From: Marinobacter sp. 1-4A
GTDB lineage: Bacteria > Pseudomonadota > Gammaproteobacteria > Pseudomonadales > Oleiphilaceae
NCBI RefSeq assembly: GCF_016597725.1
Contig: NZ_VCGY01000002.1
Location: 372,001-436,000 of the forward strand
Length of the DNA: 64,000 nucleotides
Direction: 5' to 3'
Part shown: one piece after another, positions 9,499 to 17,331 of the stretch
Layout of the letters: every line of letters starts with the position of its first letter
Position numbering within the stretch: position 1 is the stretch's first letter
Program-made: the position numbers and the translations under genes
Notes under the pieces: generated by a model
The model's database searches: none
What the model was told of the DNA's origin: nothing
What the model saw: the letters and a program-made list of their open reading frames with translations, nothing else

Positions 9499-9610
9499 GA
9501 GCCGGTGCAGTACCGCTTTCAAAAACTGTCTGCAGCCAAGGATGGCTGCAGCCAAGCCCTACATGGACGTATTCACGGGCGTGTTTTTGAAAGCGGTACT
9601 GCATCGGCTC
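9499..9610 (+). repeat. Dispersed inverted-repeat element, copy 1 (upstream of trpC)
   Basis: Two 28-bp arms (9499-9526 and 9583-9610) are inverted repeats with 27 of 28 positions complementary, enclosing a 56-bp centre. The centre holds a smaller palindrome (9530-9551, CTGCAGCC arms around AAGGAT) and a core, AGCCCTACATGGACGTATT, followed by ACGGGCGTGTTTT-type sequence leading into the right arm. The same core recurs at 38327-38437 with unrelated but again self-complementary arms. The right arm ends nine bases before the first possible trpC start. No transposase or target duplication is evident. Confidence 0.85.
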
Positions 9611-9627
9611 GGACACGGATGAAAAAA

Positions 9628-10437
9628 ATGGCCAAGCAAAACGACAAAACCCCAACCATCCTGCGCAAAATCGTAGAAAGAAAGTGGGAAGAAATAGATG
9701 CCCGCAAACGGCAAAAAAGCCTAGAAGACCTCAAAGCTCAGGCTGGCGACCAACCCGAAACCCGCGGCTTCGCCAACGCCCTGCGCCAACGCATCGAATC
9801 CAGCAAACCCGCGGTCATCGCCGAAATCAAAAAAGCCTCGCCCAGCAAAGGCATACTGCGTGACCCCTTCGAGCCAGCCGACATCGCCCAAAGCTACGAA
9901 AAAGGCGGCGCCGCCTGCTTGTCAGTACTCACTGACCACGACTTCTTCCAAGGCCACGAAGACTACCTAATTGCCGCCCGCAACGCCTGCAGCCTCCCGG
10001 TTATCCGCAAAGACTTCATGGTAGCGCCCTATCAAGTATACGAAGCCCGCACCATCGGCGCCGACTGCATACTGCTCATTGCAGCGTGCCTCACCAAAGA
10101 CCAAATGCAAGAACTCGAAGGCATAGCCCACGAAACCGGCATGGACGTATTGGTAGAAGTGCACAACAGCGAAGAAATGGACGACGCACTAACCCTCAGC
10201 ACCCCACTGGTCGGCATCAACAACCGCGACCTGCACAGCTTCGACGTATCGCTGGAAACCACCTTCAACCTGCACCAGCGCATCGGAAAAGAACGCATGG
10301 CCATCACCGAAAGCGGCATAATGACCCGCGCCGACGTAGAAGCCATGACAGGCCGGGGCATTTACGGGTTTTTAGTAGGCGAGTCTTTCATGCGCGCTGA
10401 CAACCCGGGCGAGAAGCTGCAGGAACTGTTTGGCTAA
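9628..10437 (+). CDS. trpC: Indole-3-glycerol phosphate synthase
   Basis: TIM-barrel enzyme of about 269 residues that closes the indole ring. Signatures: [16 protein letters not shown] at the N-terminus, [16 protein letters not shown] (catalytic Glu and Lys), [49 protein letters not shown] and [12 protein letters not shown]. Starts at 9619 and 9628 are both possible; 9628 has GGAT eight bases upstream and gives [12 protein letters not shown]. The open frame runs back through the repeat element to 9505, but that part is plainly not TrpC. The stop overlaps the convergent DUF2218 gene by four bases. Confidence 0.94.
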   Translation: MAKQNDKTPTILRKIVERKWEEIDARKRQKSLEDLKAQAGDQPETRGFANALRQRIESSKPAVIAEIKKASPSKGILRDPFEPADIAQSYEKGGAACLSVLTDHDFFQGHEDYLIAARNACSLPVIRKDFMVAPYQVYEARTIGADCILLIAACLTKDQMQELEGIAHETGMDVLVEVHNSEEMDDALTLSTPLVGINNRDLHSFDVSLETTFNLHQRIGKERMAITESGIMTRADVEAMTGRGIYGFLVGESFMRADNPGEKLQELFG

Positions 10438-10718
10438 TCAACGTGCCAGTCCACTTCGCCCACCTCATCACCCGCAAAGCGGACGAGGTGGGAGGCCACC
10501 ACCTGCCCCAACTCCTCCAACTCTTCTACCGTTGGAGACTGGCACAGCAACGTCAGCGCCCCGCTCCCGGAGTTCAGCCGACACTCACCGATAGAGAAGG
10601 TAAGCAATCCGTCAGTTTCGCTCCACTCGGCGTCAATCTTATGGCTGAAATGTTTGCATAAGCGGTTTATCAAACGGCTGGGATTGACTGTGGAAACACA
10701 GGCATTCATAGACGGCAT
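10434..10718 (-). CDS. DUF2218 domain-containing protein
   Basis: Small cytoplasmic protein of 94 residues resembling DUF2218: the opening [22 protein letters not shown] matches the family's conserved RLxKHxxHK pattern, and [15 protein letters not shown] fits its beta strands. DUF2218 proteins are often found beside iron or siderophore uptake genes but have no proven role. It lies 16 bp downstream of the ABC ATPase gene and is the last member of the leftward iron-uptake operon. Its end overlaps the end of trpC. Confidence 0.8.
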   Translation of the reverse strand: MPSMNACVSTVNPSRLINRLCKHFSHKIDAEWSETDGLLTFSIGECRLNSGSGALTLLCQSPTVEELEELGQVVASHLVRFAGDEVGEVDWHVD

Positions 10719-10734
10719 AACAATCTCCTAAAAC

Positions 10735-11520
10735 TCAACGAACACTGGCGGGCAAAGGACGGTCCGCCAGCACAATGGGCTGCCCCTGAGAACAGTGCTC
10801 AATACGTGCTTCAATGCCGTAGGTGCGAGCCAGCAACTCAGGCGTTAACACCTGCTCAGGGAACCCCAAAACAGCTTGCCCGTCGGGTGACAACACCAGA
10901 ACCTGATCGCAATAGCGCAGGGCCAGATTGAGATCGTGGCACGCCACCAGCGCAATAGACTTTGCGTGAGTGGTGGCATCTCGCACGGCGTTCAAAACGT
11001 TCAATTGCCAATGCAAATCCAACGCACTGGTGGGTTCATCCAGCAACATCAGCGGAGTCTGGCGTACCAACACCTGAGCCAGCCCCACCATTTGCCGCTG
11101 GCCACCGGACATTTCCGATAGGCGCCGCAAGGCCAACTGTCGAATACCCAGAGTGTCGAATACCTCCTCTATGGCCTGCTCGGTCTCTTCCCGGGACCAG
11201 TCGCCTCGAGCCGAACGGCAGGCACTGAACACGGTTTCGTAGGCTACTAGAGGAATGGCTTGCGGCAACGGCTGAGGCAGGTAACCAACACGGCGTGTGC
11301 GTTGATGGGCTGTGAGCCCCGCCAGATTTTCCCCTGTGAAGGTCATGGTGCCGGAGATAGGCAACAAGCCTGCGATCGACTTCAGCAAGGTAGACTTACC
11401 CACCGCATTCGGCCCAATCACAGCCACCAACGCACCCGCAGGTATTTCCGGCAGAGACAGCTCGCTGAAAACAGAGCGGTTTCGATAGCCAGCGGTCACC
11501 GATTCCAGTTTCAAGGTCAC
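10735..11520 (-). CDS. ABC transporter ATP-binding protein, iron-siderophore/heme (FecE) type
   Basis: ATPase subunit of 261 residues energising an inner-membrane importer. Walker A is GPNAVGKST, with Ala where most have GxGKS/GKST variants (GPNAVGKSTLL); signature motif is LSEMSGGQRQM; Walker B is LMLLDEPTSALD; the H-loop is ALVACHDLN. These match the FecE/FhuC/BtuD type for Fe-chelates, heme or cobalamin. Its start overlaps the end of the permease gene by four bases, so the two are translationally coupled. Confidence 0.9.
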   Translation of the reverse strand: MTLKLESVTAGYRNRSVFSELSLPEIPAGALVAVIGPNAVGKSTLLKSIAGLLPISGTMTFTGENLAGLTAHQRTRRVGYLPQPLPQAIPLVAYETVFSACRSARGDWSREETEQAIEEVFDTLGIRQLALRRLSEMSGGQRQMVGLAQVLVRQTPLMLLDEPTSALDLHWQLNVLNAVRDATTHAKSIALVACHDLNLALRYCDQVLVLSPDGQAVLGFPEQVLTPELLARTYGIEARIEHCSQGQPIVLADRPLPASVR

Positions 11521-12611
11521 AAGGCAACCCTCCGGCTACGGCCAATAATCAGCAGAATAAACAGCGGAATCCCCACCAGCGCAGTTACAATGCCCACCGG
11601 CAGCACCACACCCGGCACCAGAAGCTTGCTGGCAATGGATGACAGCGACAGCAGAACCGCCCCGGCCAGTGCACTGCCCGGAAGCAGGAAGCGGTGATCC
11701 TCCCCCAACATCAGTCGGGCAATGTGGGGGGCTACCAGACCAATAAACCCAATTTCACCGACAAAGCACATGGCCGCTGCAGTGAGCAGGCTAACCCGCA
11801 TCAGCACTGTCAGCCTCAGTCGCTCCACGCGAATACCGAGGCTTCGCGCCTGCTCTTCACCACTGCGTAGGAGGGTCATAGCCCAGGCATTGCGCAGCGA
11901 AAAGGGCAGACATACCGCCAGCACCAACGCCACAATCCATACCTTATCGAGGCTCGCGCGGGCCAGACTACCCATAGTCCAGAACACGATTTGCTGCACC
12001 GATTCGGCATCAGCAACAAACTGGATTAACCCCACCACGGCGTTAATACCAAACAGCAAAGCAATGCCGAACAGCACCACTGCGTGCACCGAGGCACCCA
12101 AAGAGCGCGACAGAATCAGAATCAAAAGCGATGCCACCGCAGCGAACACAAAGGCCGACAACGGCAGCAGCACATGAGCCGCCAGCCCGAGAAAGGAGAT
12201 ATTGAAGGCTATCACCAACGAGGCGCCCAGAGTCGCGGCGGCGCCCACACCCAAGGTAAACGGGCTGGCCAGCGGATTGTTCAGCACGGTTTGCATCTCG
12301 GCACCGGCGAGACCAAGGCACGCACCAACAACAACCGCCATCAAGGCATAAGGCAGCCGGATATCTTCGATAATAACCCGGGTGCCCGCATCCATGGCTT
12401 CAGGGTTGAGCAAACCATGAACCACGTCAGCCAATCCCAGCATAGATGGGCCGCTTGCGATATCCACCAACAAGGCTACCAGCGCCGCGCTTGCCAACGC
12501 CACCAGACACATAACTCTGCGCCAAACAAAACGCCGATATTCCCTCGCTAACGACACACGAGGAGCAGGCTCTTCCTGCCTGACCGGTTGTGTCTGGGAC
12601 ACTGTACTCAT
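11517..12611 (-). CDS. FecCD-family ABC transporter permease
   Basis: Integral membrane permease of about 364 residues with roughly ten hydrophobic segments (for example MCLVALASAALVALLVD, GLAAHVLLPLSAFVFAAVA). Family features include LRLPYALMAVVVGACLGLAGAEMQ near the N-terminus (QxxxxNPLA follows) and FVGEIGFIGLVAPHIARLM, the conserved loop contacting the ATPase. I chose ATG at 12611 because it overlaps the stop of the substrate-binding protein gene by four bases; the longer upstream frame is unlikely. A single permease gene implies a homodimer. Confidence 0.92.
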   Translation of the reverse strand: MSTVSQTQPVRQEEPAPRVSLAREYRRFVWRRVMCLVALASAALVALLVDIASGPSMLGLADVVHGLLNPEAMDAGTRVIIEDIRLPYALMAVVVGACLGLAGAEMQTVLNNPLASPFTLGVGAAATLGASLVIAFNISFLGLAAHVLLPLSAFVFAAVASLLILILSRSLGASVHAVVLFGIALLFGINAVVGLIQFVADAESVQQIVFWTMGSLARASLDKVWIVALVLAVCLPFSLRNAWAMTLLRSGEEQARSLGIRVERLRLTVLMRVSLLTAAAMCFVGEIGFIGLVAPHIARLMLGEDHRFLLPGSALAGAVLLSLSSIASKLLVPGVVLPVGIVTALVGIPLFILLIIGRSRRVAL

Positions 12612-13756
12612 TCGGCAGACTCTCTGGCCCGAACCCAATAGATGCCATCCAATTCGATCGGCTGAAAGCGCCGGTAAAACTCTGCCAGTGTGGCGTCCGG
12701 GTTCAGCTCTGCAAAAACCTCAGGGTGAAACCACTGGGCCAGCGCTTGAACCGCGATGACGTTCATTGGGGTATTGTAAAAGTGATGCCAGATGGCCATG
12801 GCACGGCCCTCGCGGATAGGCTCTACTGCACGAAGGCCCGGCCGATCGGTAGCTTGTGCCAGTGAGGCCCGAGCTGTCGCGGTGTCGATGCCTGCCCCCA
12901 GCATCACGTAGCTGTGTTCATTTTCAGAGGTGGTGTGTTTGCGTGACCCTATAGCGGTTGCGACATAGTAGTCCGGTGGGCTGCTGATCAAATATTCAAG
13001 GTTCAGTACACCGCTAACACCGGGCACCTTCCCTTCTGCCAGATTGCGCGCTCCGGCGGCCTTGAGGAAAAGTCCCATCATGCCCTCCACCATGGTTTCG
13101 CAGCAGCTTTCGTGCAGACCCAAACGGCTGTGCAGAAACACGCCAGGCCAATCGGCTTTAGGAATTTGCGCAACCACATCAGTCACCTTTGTCAGCTCCT
13201 GCTGGTAAAAGCGGTTGAATGCTTGTGCCTCCTCTTGTCGCCCGAGCACCTCACCCAGAAGCGCCATGCTTTTTGGTGTATTCACCAGCGGGTTCTGGCG
13301 GAAGTCGATGAACACCACCGCGACACCAGCCCGCTCCAACTGGTCAATCAGCATCCGGTTACGGGCACCGGGGCCATGCCCCTCTAGACTGAAGATGGCC
13401 AAATCAGCCCCTAGAGCTAGCACACTTTCCAGACTGAAGTTGTCGGCAGATGCGTGTCCCACCCGGGGCACATCCGCCAGCTCGGGGAAGGCGTTCAGGT
13501 ATTGGTCGTAACCGCCCGGATCGGTCATTTCGAAATCCGGCAGCATGCCGGCTAAACGGGCAGGCAGCGCCTCTCCATCCAAAATGGCAAGGGCAGGGAT
13601 ATAACGGCTTTCTCCCAGCACGATCCGGTTTACGTTAGTTGGCAGCTCAACCGAGCGGCCTGCTAAGTCGGTAACCGTTTTGGCAGCCAGAGATAGATCA
13701 GCCCACAAACAGAAAAGGCCGCCCATCAGGGCAGCTAAGAATCGAACGCGTAACAT
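12608..13756 (-). CDS. Periplasmic iron-chelate/heme-type substrate-binding protein
   Basis: Binding protein of 382 residues with a signal peptide (LRVRFLAALMGGLFCLW to LSLAA) and the class III two-lobe fold: VTDLAGRSVELPTNVNRIVL opens lobe one as in FecB/BtuF proteins, and EPIREGRAMAIWHHFYN is typical of the second lobe. An unusual HESCCETM segment with adjacent cysteines lies near residue 215. The ATG at 13756 follows GAGG by six bases and lies just past the receptor stop. The ligand cannot be named from sequence; neighbours point to an iron complex. Confidence 0.88.
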   Translation of the reverse strand: MLRVRFLAALMGGLFCLWADLSLAAKTVTDLAGRSVELPTNVNRIVLGESRYIPALAILDGEALPARLAGMLPDFEMTDPGGYDQYLNAFPELADVPRVGHASADNFSLESVLALGADLAIFSLEGHGPGARNRMLIDQLERAGVAVVFIDFRQNPLVNTPKSMALLGEVLGRQEEAQAFNRFYQQELTKVTDVVAQIPKADWPGVFLHSRLGLHESCCETMVEGMMGLFLKAAGARNLAEGKVPGVSGVLNLEYLISSPPDYYVATAIGSRKHTTSENEHSYVMLGAGIDTATARASLAQATDRPGLRAVEPIREGRAMAIWHHFYNTPMNVIAVQALAQWFHPEVFAELNPDATLAEFYRRFQPIELDGIYWVRARESAE

Positions 13757-13764
13757 CAGCGACC

Positions 13765-15732
13765 TCAAAAGCGCATGGCCAGACCAAGGCGTATGTCCCG
13801 ACCCATGGCAGGTAGGCCAACAACTCCCTCATACCCGTCGATGTTCTGGTAATCCGCATTGCTGGCGTGATCGAGATAGTTTTTGTCGGCCAGATTTTTC
13901 ACGGCCAGAGTCAGGCGCAAATCTTCATTACCCGTAGGCAGCCAGTTTACGAACAAGTCGTGTACCCCGTAGCCCGGTTTGTCGATGGTGCCCACCGACG
14001 TTTCGAGATCGTCGATACCCTGCACAAACCGGCCCTGCCAGCCAAACTCCAGAGTGCGGTCCCAGCGGTAGGCCAGATCAGCCACCCAGGTATCACCAAT
14101 GGTGTTGCCCAAGAGGTTGTGCTCGTAAACGGTCAAAGGTTGGCCATCCACTTCGGCATCGTTGCTGTGAAAGCTCAGGCCGGCACTCAGGGCGTTCCAC
14201 TGATAGCCGGTTGCAATGCGGTAGCCATCGGATTCCAGATCACCAATGTTCTGGTAGATGGCAGGCCCGAATAGGACGTCTGCAATGGCATCCTTGATTT
14301 CAGAACGGTACACCTCCGCCGATAGGCTGAAATTCTCGTACACATAATCAAACCCAACTTCGGTGTTCTGGGCTTTTTCGCCTTTCAGGTCCGGATCGTT
14401 CTGGGCGCGGTCAATCTTGAAGGCATCGTGGGGCATGGGCCCGCGGAAGGCCTCGGCATATCCGGCTTTCAGGGTCAGGCCGTCTGCCACCAACCACGAC
14501 AGGTTGGCATTGGGACTCACCGCATCTTCACTGAATGTTTCGCCGCTGTTGTCTGTTAGGCTGTAGTCGTCGTAACGAGCACCGGCACTCAGCAACAACT
14601 GTTGGGTGAGCCACAAATCTGCCTGAAGGTAGACACCCAGCACATCGCCGGCTTCTTCTTCGGCACGCCTGTCGCCTTCACCGCCAGCATTCACTTTGTC
14701 TTCCCGGTAATCGATCCCGTAAGTCAGGCTGTGATCGCCCATCCGGCTGGTGTTGCGCAGGTCACCACCAATGCTTCGGCTAAAGCCGTAATACCGGCCC
14801 CAACGGTCTGACACATTCTGCTCAATTTCAGATTCGCTGTGGTACAGGGTGAACTTGCTGTCCAGCCAAGGGTTGTCTTCCGGTGCCACGCCATAGTTCA
14901 GGGTAGTGGTATCCCGGCGTCCATCGAGATCGTACAGGCTGTTGAAACTGCTGATCACCCACTGAGGGCGCTGCGGGCGTTCACCTTCATCGGTTCGCAC
15001 TTCGTGGCTCAGACGCAGGGTTTGGCCGTTACCGAACCGGCCCACCAGTTTCGCCAGACCCAGTTGTTGGTGTGCATCCGTGCCTGGAACCTCGTTCCCC
15101 TTGCCATCCTCATAGCGCTCATGATCGCTCTGAGTGACCGATACCAGTGTGCTCCACTGATCGCTCAAACGGCCAAATACAGTGGTTCCAGCGCTGTAAC
15201 CTTTGGTGCTGGAGAAGGAGCCAAACTTGACCAAAGCCCCGAGATTTTCACCCTCACGCAAAAGATCCTCCGGATCCTTGGTGATAAAACGGATGGCACC
15301 GCCAAGAGCACCAGCACCCGCGGTCGCTTTGCCAGCACCGGCATCCACCTCTACCCGCTTCAACAGATCTGGATCAACCACAATACGTCCCGTATGGTGA
15401 AACAGCACGCCACCCTGAGTAGCGCCATCAACGCTCACGTTCAATAACGGGTCTTCCAAGCCACGAACATAAACTTTCTGGGCGATTCCTACAGAACCTC
15501 CAACGCTGACCTCCGGTTCACCGGCGAACACATCTCCAAGGCCGTCCGCCAGAGAGCGGTCCATGGCCTCGGCACCAACAACCGCGTCTGCTTCCGCCTC
15601 ACGATCAGCGGTTACCTGAATTGTATCCAAGGTCACCGGTTCGGCATAGGCAACAGGAGTGGCGACAAGCGCCAGCCAAATAGCGTTGCGGCGAAAGTGC
15701 AAGGGTAAGCCTATCGGGGGGAAAACTGCCAT
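13765..15732 (-). CDS. TonB-dependent outer-membrane receptor
   Basis: Receptor of 655 residues. A signal peptide (AIWLALVATPVAYAEP) is followed by a TonB box-like DTIQVTA, a plug domain with VYVRGLEDPLLNVSVDGA and ALGGAIRFITKDP, and a 22-strand barrel ending with aromatic GLAMRF, as needed for outer-membrane insertion. It imports a large ligand, probably an iron chelate or heme, for the ABC transporter encoded directly downstream. The HTGRI element in the plug (LFHHTGRIVVDP) recurs in a subclass of uncharacterised receptors. GGAG lies ten bases before the ATG. A Fur-box-like site overlaps the promoter-proximal region. Confidence 0.92.
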   Translation of the reverse strand: MAVFPPIGLPLHFRRNAIWLALVATPVAYAEPVTLDTIQVTADREAEADAVVGAEAMDRSLADGLGDVFAGEPEVSVGGSVGIAQKVYVRGLEDPLLNVSVDGATQGGVLFHHTGRIVVDPDLLKRVEVDAGAGKATAGAGALGGAIRFITKDPEDLLREGENLGALVKFGSFSSTKGYSAGTTVFGRLSDQWSTLVSVTQSDHERYEDGKGNEVPGTDAHQQLGLAKLVGRFGNGQTLRLSHEVRTDEGERPQRPQWVISSFNSLYDLDGRRDTTTLNYGVAPEDNPWLDSKFTLYHSESEIEQNVSDRWGRYYGFSRSIGGDLRNTSRMGDHSLTYGIDYREDKVNAGGEGDRRAEEEAGDVLGVYLQADLWLTQQLLLSAGARYDDYSLTDNSGETFSEDAVSPNANLSWLVADGLTLKAGYAEAFRGPMPHDAFKIDRAQNDPDLKGEKAQNTEVGFDYVYENFSLSAEVYRSEIKDAIADVLFGPAIYQNIGDLESDGYRIATGYQWNALSAGLSFHSNDAEVDGQPLTVYEHNLLGNTIGDTWVADLAYRWDRTLEFGWQGRFVQGIDDLETSVGTIDKPGYGVHDLFVNWLPTGNEDLRLTLAVKNLADKNYLDHASNADYQNIDGYEGVVGLPAMGRDIRLGLAMRF

Positions 15733-15745
15733 AACGACCAGACTC

Positions 15746-15764
15746 CATCATGATAACCATTCGT
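15746..15764. promoter_or_regulatory. Possible Fur box upstream of the TonB receptor
   Basis: CATCATGATAACCATTCGT matches 13 of 19 positions of the classical Fur consensus (three GATAAT-type hexamers). It lies 14 bp before the receptor start, next to its ribosome site, so iron-loaded Fur bound here could block initiation. The match is moderate and inferred by eye. Confidence 0.42.
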
Positions 15765-15855
15765 ATTTGGAGTGCATTCTCGATAACTCGTGTCGTTAAG
15801 GAAACCAGTTTTACATTTGTTACATTTGCCCGTGTCGCGACAGACCGGCATCCAT

Positions 15856-16560
15856 TTACAAGAGGCAATATCCCTTTCCATGGAGCGTTTTCAGCCGGTC
15901 AGCGGCCACTCCAGCGCCCATTAACTTGCGACGAATACGGCTCATGTGCATATCAAGGCTGCGATCATCCCGGCTGAACTCTTTTTCGAGTACCGCCCGG
16001 TAGAGATAGGGTTTGCTCAACGGCTCGCGCTGGTGTAGCGCCAGAACCCAGAGTAACTGAAACTGTATGGGGGTCAGCCCCAGAGACCGCCCCTGAAAGG
16101 AGGCGTGCAGCGTGAGCCGGTCCAGTTGCAACTCACCCACACAAAATGTGAGTGGTTCGGCACGTCGATCCAAACCGCCACCCGTGCGCCGCAATAGCGC
16201 CTCAATCCGCAGATGCAGTTCGGTAAAGCTGAAGGGTCTGGATAAGCAGTCGTCGGCGCCTTGCTGATAGCCTGCAATGCGCTCATCCTCTGCGTCCGTG
16301 GCAGTGAGCATCATGACCGGTGTCTGGCAGGTTTTACGGAGTCTTTTAAGTACGTCGAAGCCGTTGATTTGAGGTAACTGCGTCTCCAAAAGAATCAAAT
16401 CCAGCCTGTGGCACAGAGCTGAAGCCAGAGCCTCGTCGCCTTGTTGGCTCTGCAGCACCCGATACCCGCAAGATGCCAGCCGACCCGCCAACTGTTCCCT
16501 GAGGAGCGGGTCGTGCTGTGCAATTAGAATTCTGGGGGCGTTTCGGGAAAGCGCTGACAC
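15856..16560 (-). CDS. OmpR-family response regulator with degenerate phospho-acceptor site
   Basis: 234-residue protein with an N-terminal receiver and C-terminal winged-helix DNA-binding domain (LTPIQFQLLWVLALHQ, DRSLDMHMSRIRRKL, LKTLHGKGYCL). The receiver has lost its key residues: the phospho-acceptor Asp is Glu59 (LDLILLETQLP), the acidic Mg-binding pair is Gln15-His16 (ILIAQHDP), and the switch lysine is Arg108 (LSRPF). Thr86 is kept. It therefore probably works without phosphorylation. No histidine kinase is nearby. GTG at 16560 is the only plausible start and lacks a good ribosome site. It sits directly upstream of the TonB receptor gene on the same strand and behind a strong Fur box. 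Confidence 0.88.
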   Translation of the reverse strand: MSALSRNAPRILIAQHDPLLREQLAGRLASCGYRVLQSQQGDEALASALCHRLDLILLETQLPQINGFDVLKRLRKTCQTPVMMLTATDAEDERIAGYQQGADDCLSRPFSFTELHLRIEALLRRTGGGLDRRAEPLTFCVGELQLDRLTLHASFQGRSLGLTPIQFQLLWVLALHQREPLSKPYLYRAVLEKEFSRDDRSLDMHMSRIRRKLMGAGVAADRLKTLHGKGYCLL

Positions 16561-16576
16561 TTAATGACACCGACTA

Positions 16577-16595
16577 TCAAATGATAATCAGTATC
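16577..16595. promoter_or_regulatory. Strong Fur-box match upstream of the response regulator
   Basis: TCAAATGATAATCAGTATC agrees with 15 of 19 positions of the Fur consensus and contains GATAATCAGTATC, a nearly perfect GATAAT-C-ATTATC core. It lies 17-35 bp upstream of the response-regulator start and downstream of the DUF4202 stop, so iron repression of the regulator, and through it of the uptake genes, is likely. Confidence 0.65.
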
Positions 16596-16629
16596 ATACT
16601 CAGTAGAGGACAACGCCTCAAGATTGGCT

Positions 16630-17241
16630 TTAGTCAGTGCCTCCCGACAGCGCTTCCTGCAGCAGGGCTTGCAAGTGCTTAGGCAACTTCTCCGACAACA
16701 CCAAAGCCCGCTCGTGGGCCCGCTGCGACATTTTGCCCCAGGTGCGCCGCACAATCCGCAACCACTTTTCCCGATCGTACTCCGCATTGTCAGCGTAAAA
16801 CTGCGCGAAGTATTTTTCCAGAAACACCATACAGGCAACATCTTCCAATAATTGCGTGTCTGCGTCTTTGCGCAACTCACGCTTGGTGAGGATCACCTCA
16901 ACCCGCTCACACTCACTTTCTGGATAGCCGCAGTCAGCCATAATCTCGGCTGCCCTGCGGCCGTGCATTCGCCCACAGGCCTGACGCCACGCGTAATAGG
17001 CCTTCCTGCCCTCCGGATAATCACTACGGGGCATTTTCCAACGTTCAAGATGCTGGGCGCGACACGCGATCTGAATTCGTCCCGAAGGATCTGGCTCCAG
17101 TTCGTGAAGCCAGCGAGTCATATGCAAACTGTAGGCATACTCCCTCGGCAGGGGTTCACCTGCCACAACCTCCTCGTTCGGGTCTGCGCGATTCGCCCTA
17201 TCAATCGCGTCCAGAGCACACTTCAGAGATACATTTTCCAT
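16630..17241 (-). CDS. DUF4202 family protein
   Basis: 203-residue soluble protein matching the DUF4202 family, which has no assigned function. Recognisable segments: ALDAIDRANRADPNEE at the start, YSLHMTRWLHELEPDPS, IACRAQHLERWKMPRSDYPEGR (longer His-containing block about residues 58-80), HGRRAAEIMADCGY and LEDVACMVFLEKYFAQF. The conserved His and Asp/Glu residues suggest an HD-like metal site, but that is inference. AAGGAG precedes the ATG at 17241. It is divergent from the diguanylate cyclase gene and 69 bp upstream of the response regulator, from which it is separated by the Fur box. Confidence 0.8.
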   Translation of the reverse strand: MENVSLKCALDAIDRANRADPNEEVVAGEPLPREYAYSLHMTRWLHELEPDPSGRIQIACRAQHLERWKMPRSDYPEGRKAYYAWRQACGRMHGRRAAEIMADCGYPESECERVEVILTKRELRKDADTQLLEDVACMVFLEKYFAQFYADNAEYDREKWLRIVRRTWGKMSQRAHERALVLSEKLPKHLQALLQEALSGGTD

Positions 17242-17331
17242 ACCGTCTCCTTTAACGACAGGTCTACCCCAATAGGGTTGTTGCGCCGGGCTTCGTATTG
17301 GCTGATGATTAAAACTACTAGCCGCTGGATT

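Noticed and set aside
9499..9610. Element considered as an integron attC site
   Set aside because: No GTTRRRY site or integrase-binding boxes were seen; the arms are perfectly paired along 28 bp and it sits inside core operons, so it is not a cassette site.
9505..9627. trpC open frame continuing back through the repeat element
   Set aside because: The residues match no TrpC homologue pattern; the conserved start is after the element.
16852..17331. N-terminal extension of the diguanylate cyclase frame
   Set aside because: It runs across the DUF4202 gene on the opposite strand and its translation has no domain or membrane pattern; the start at 17332 is better.
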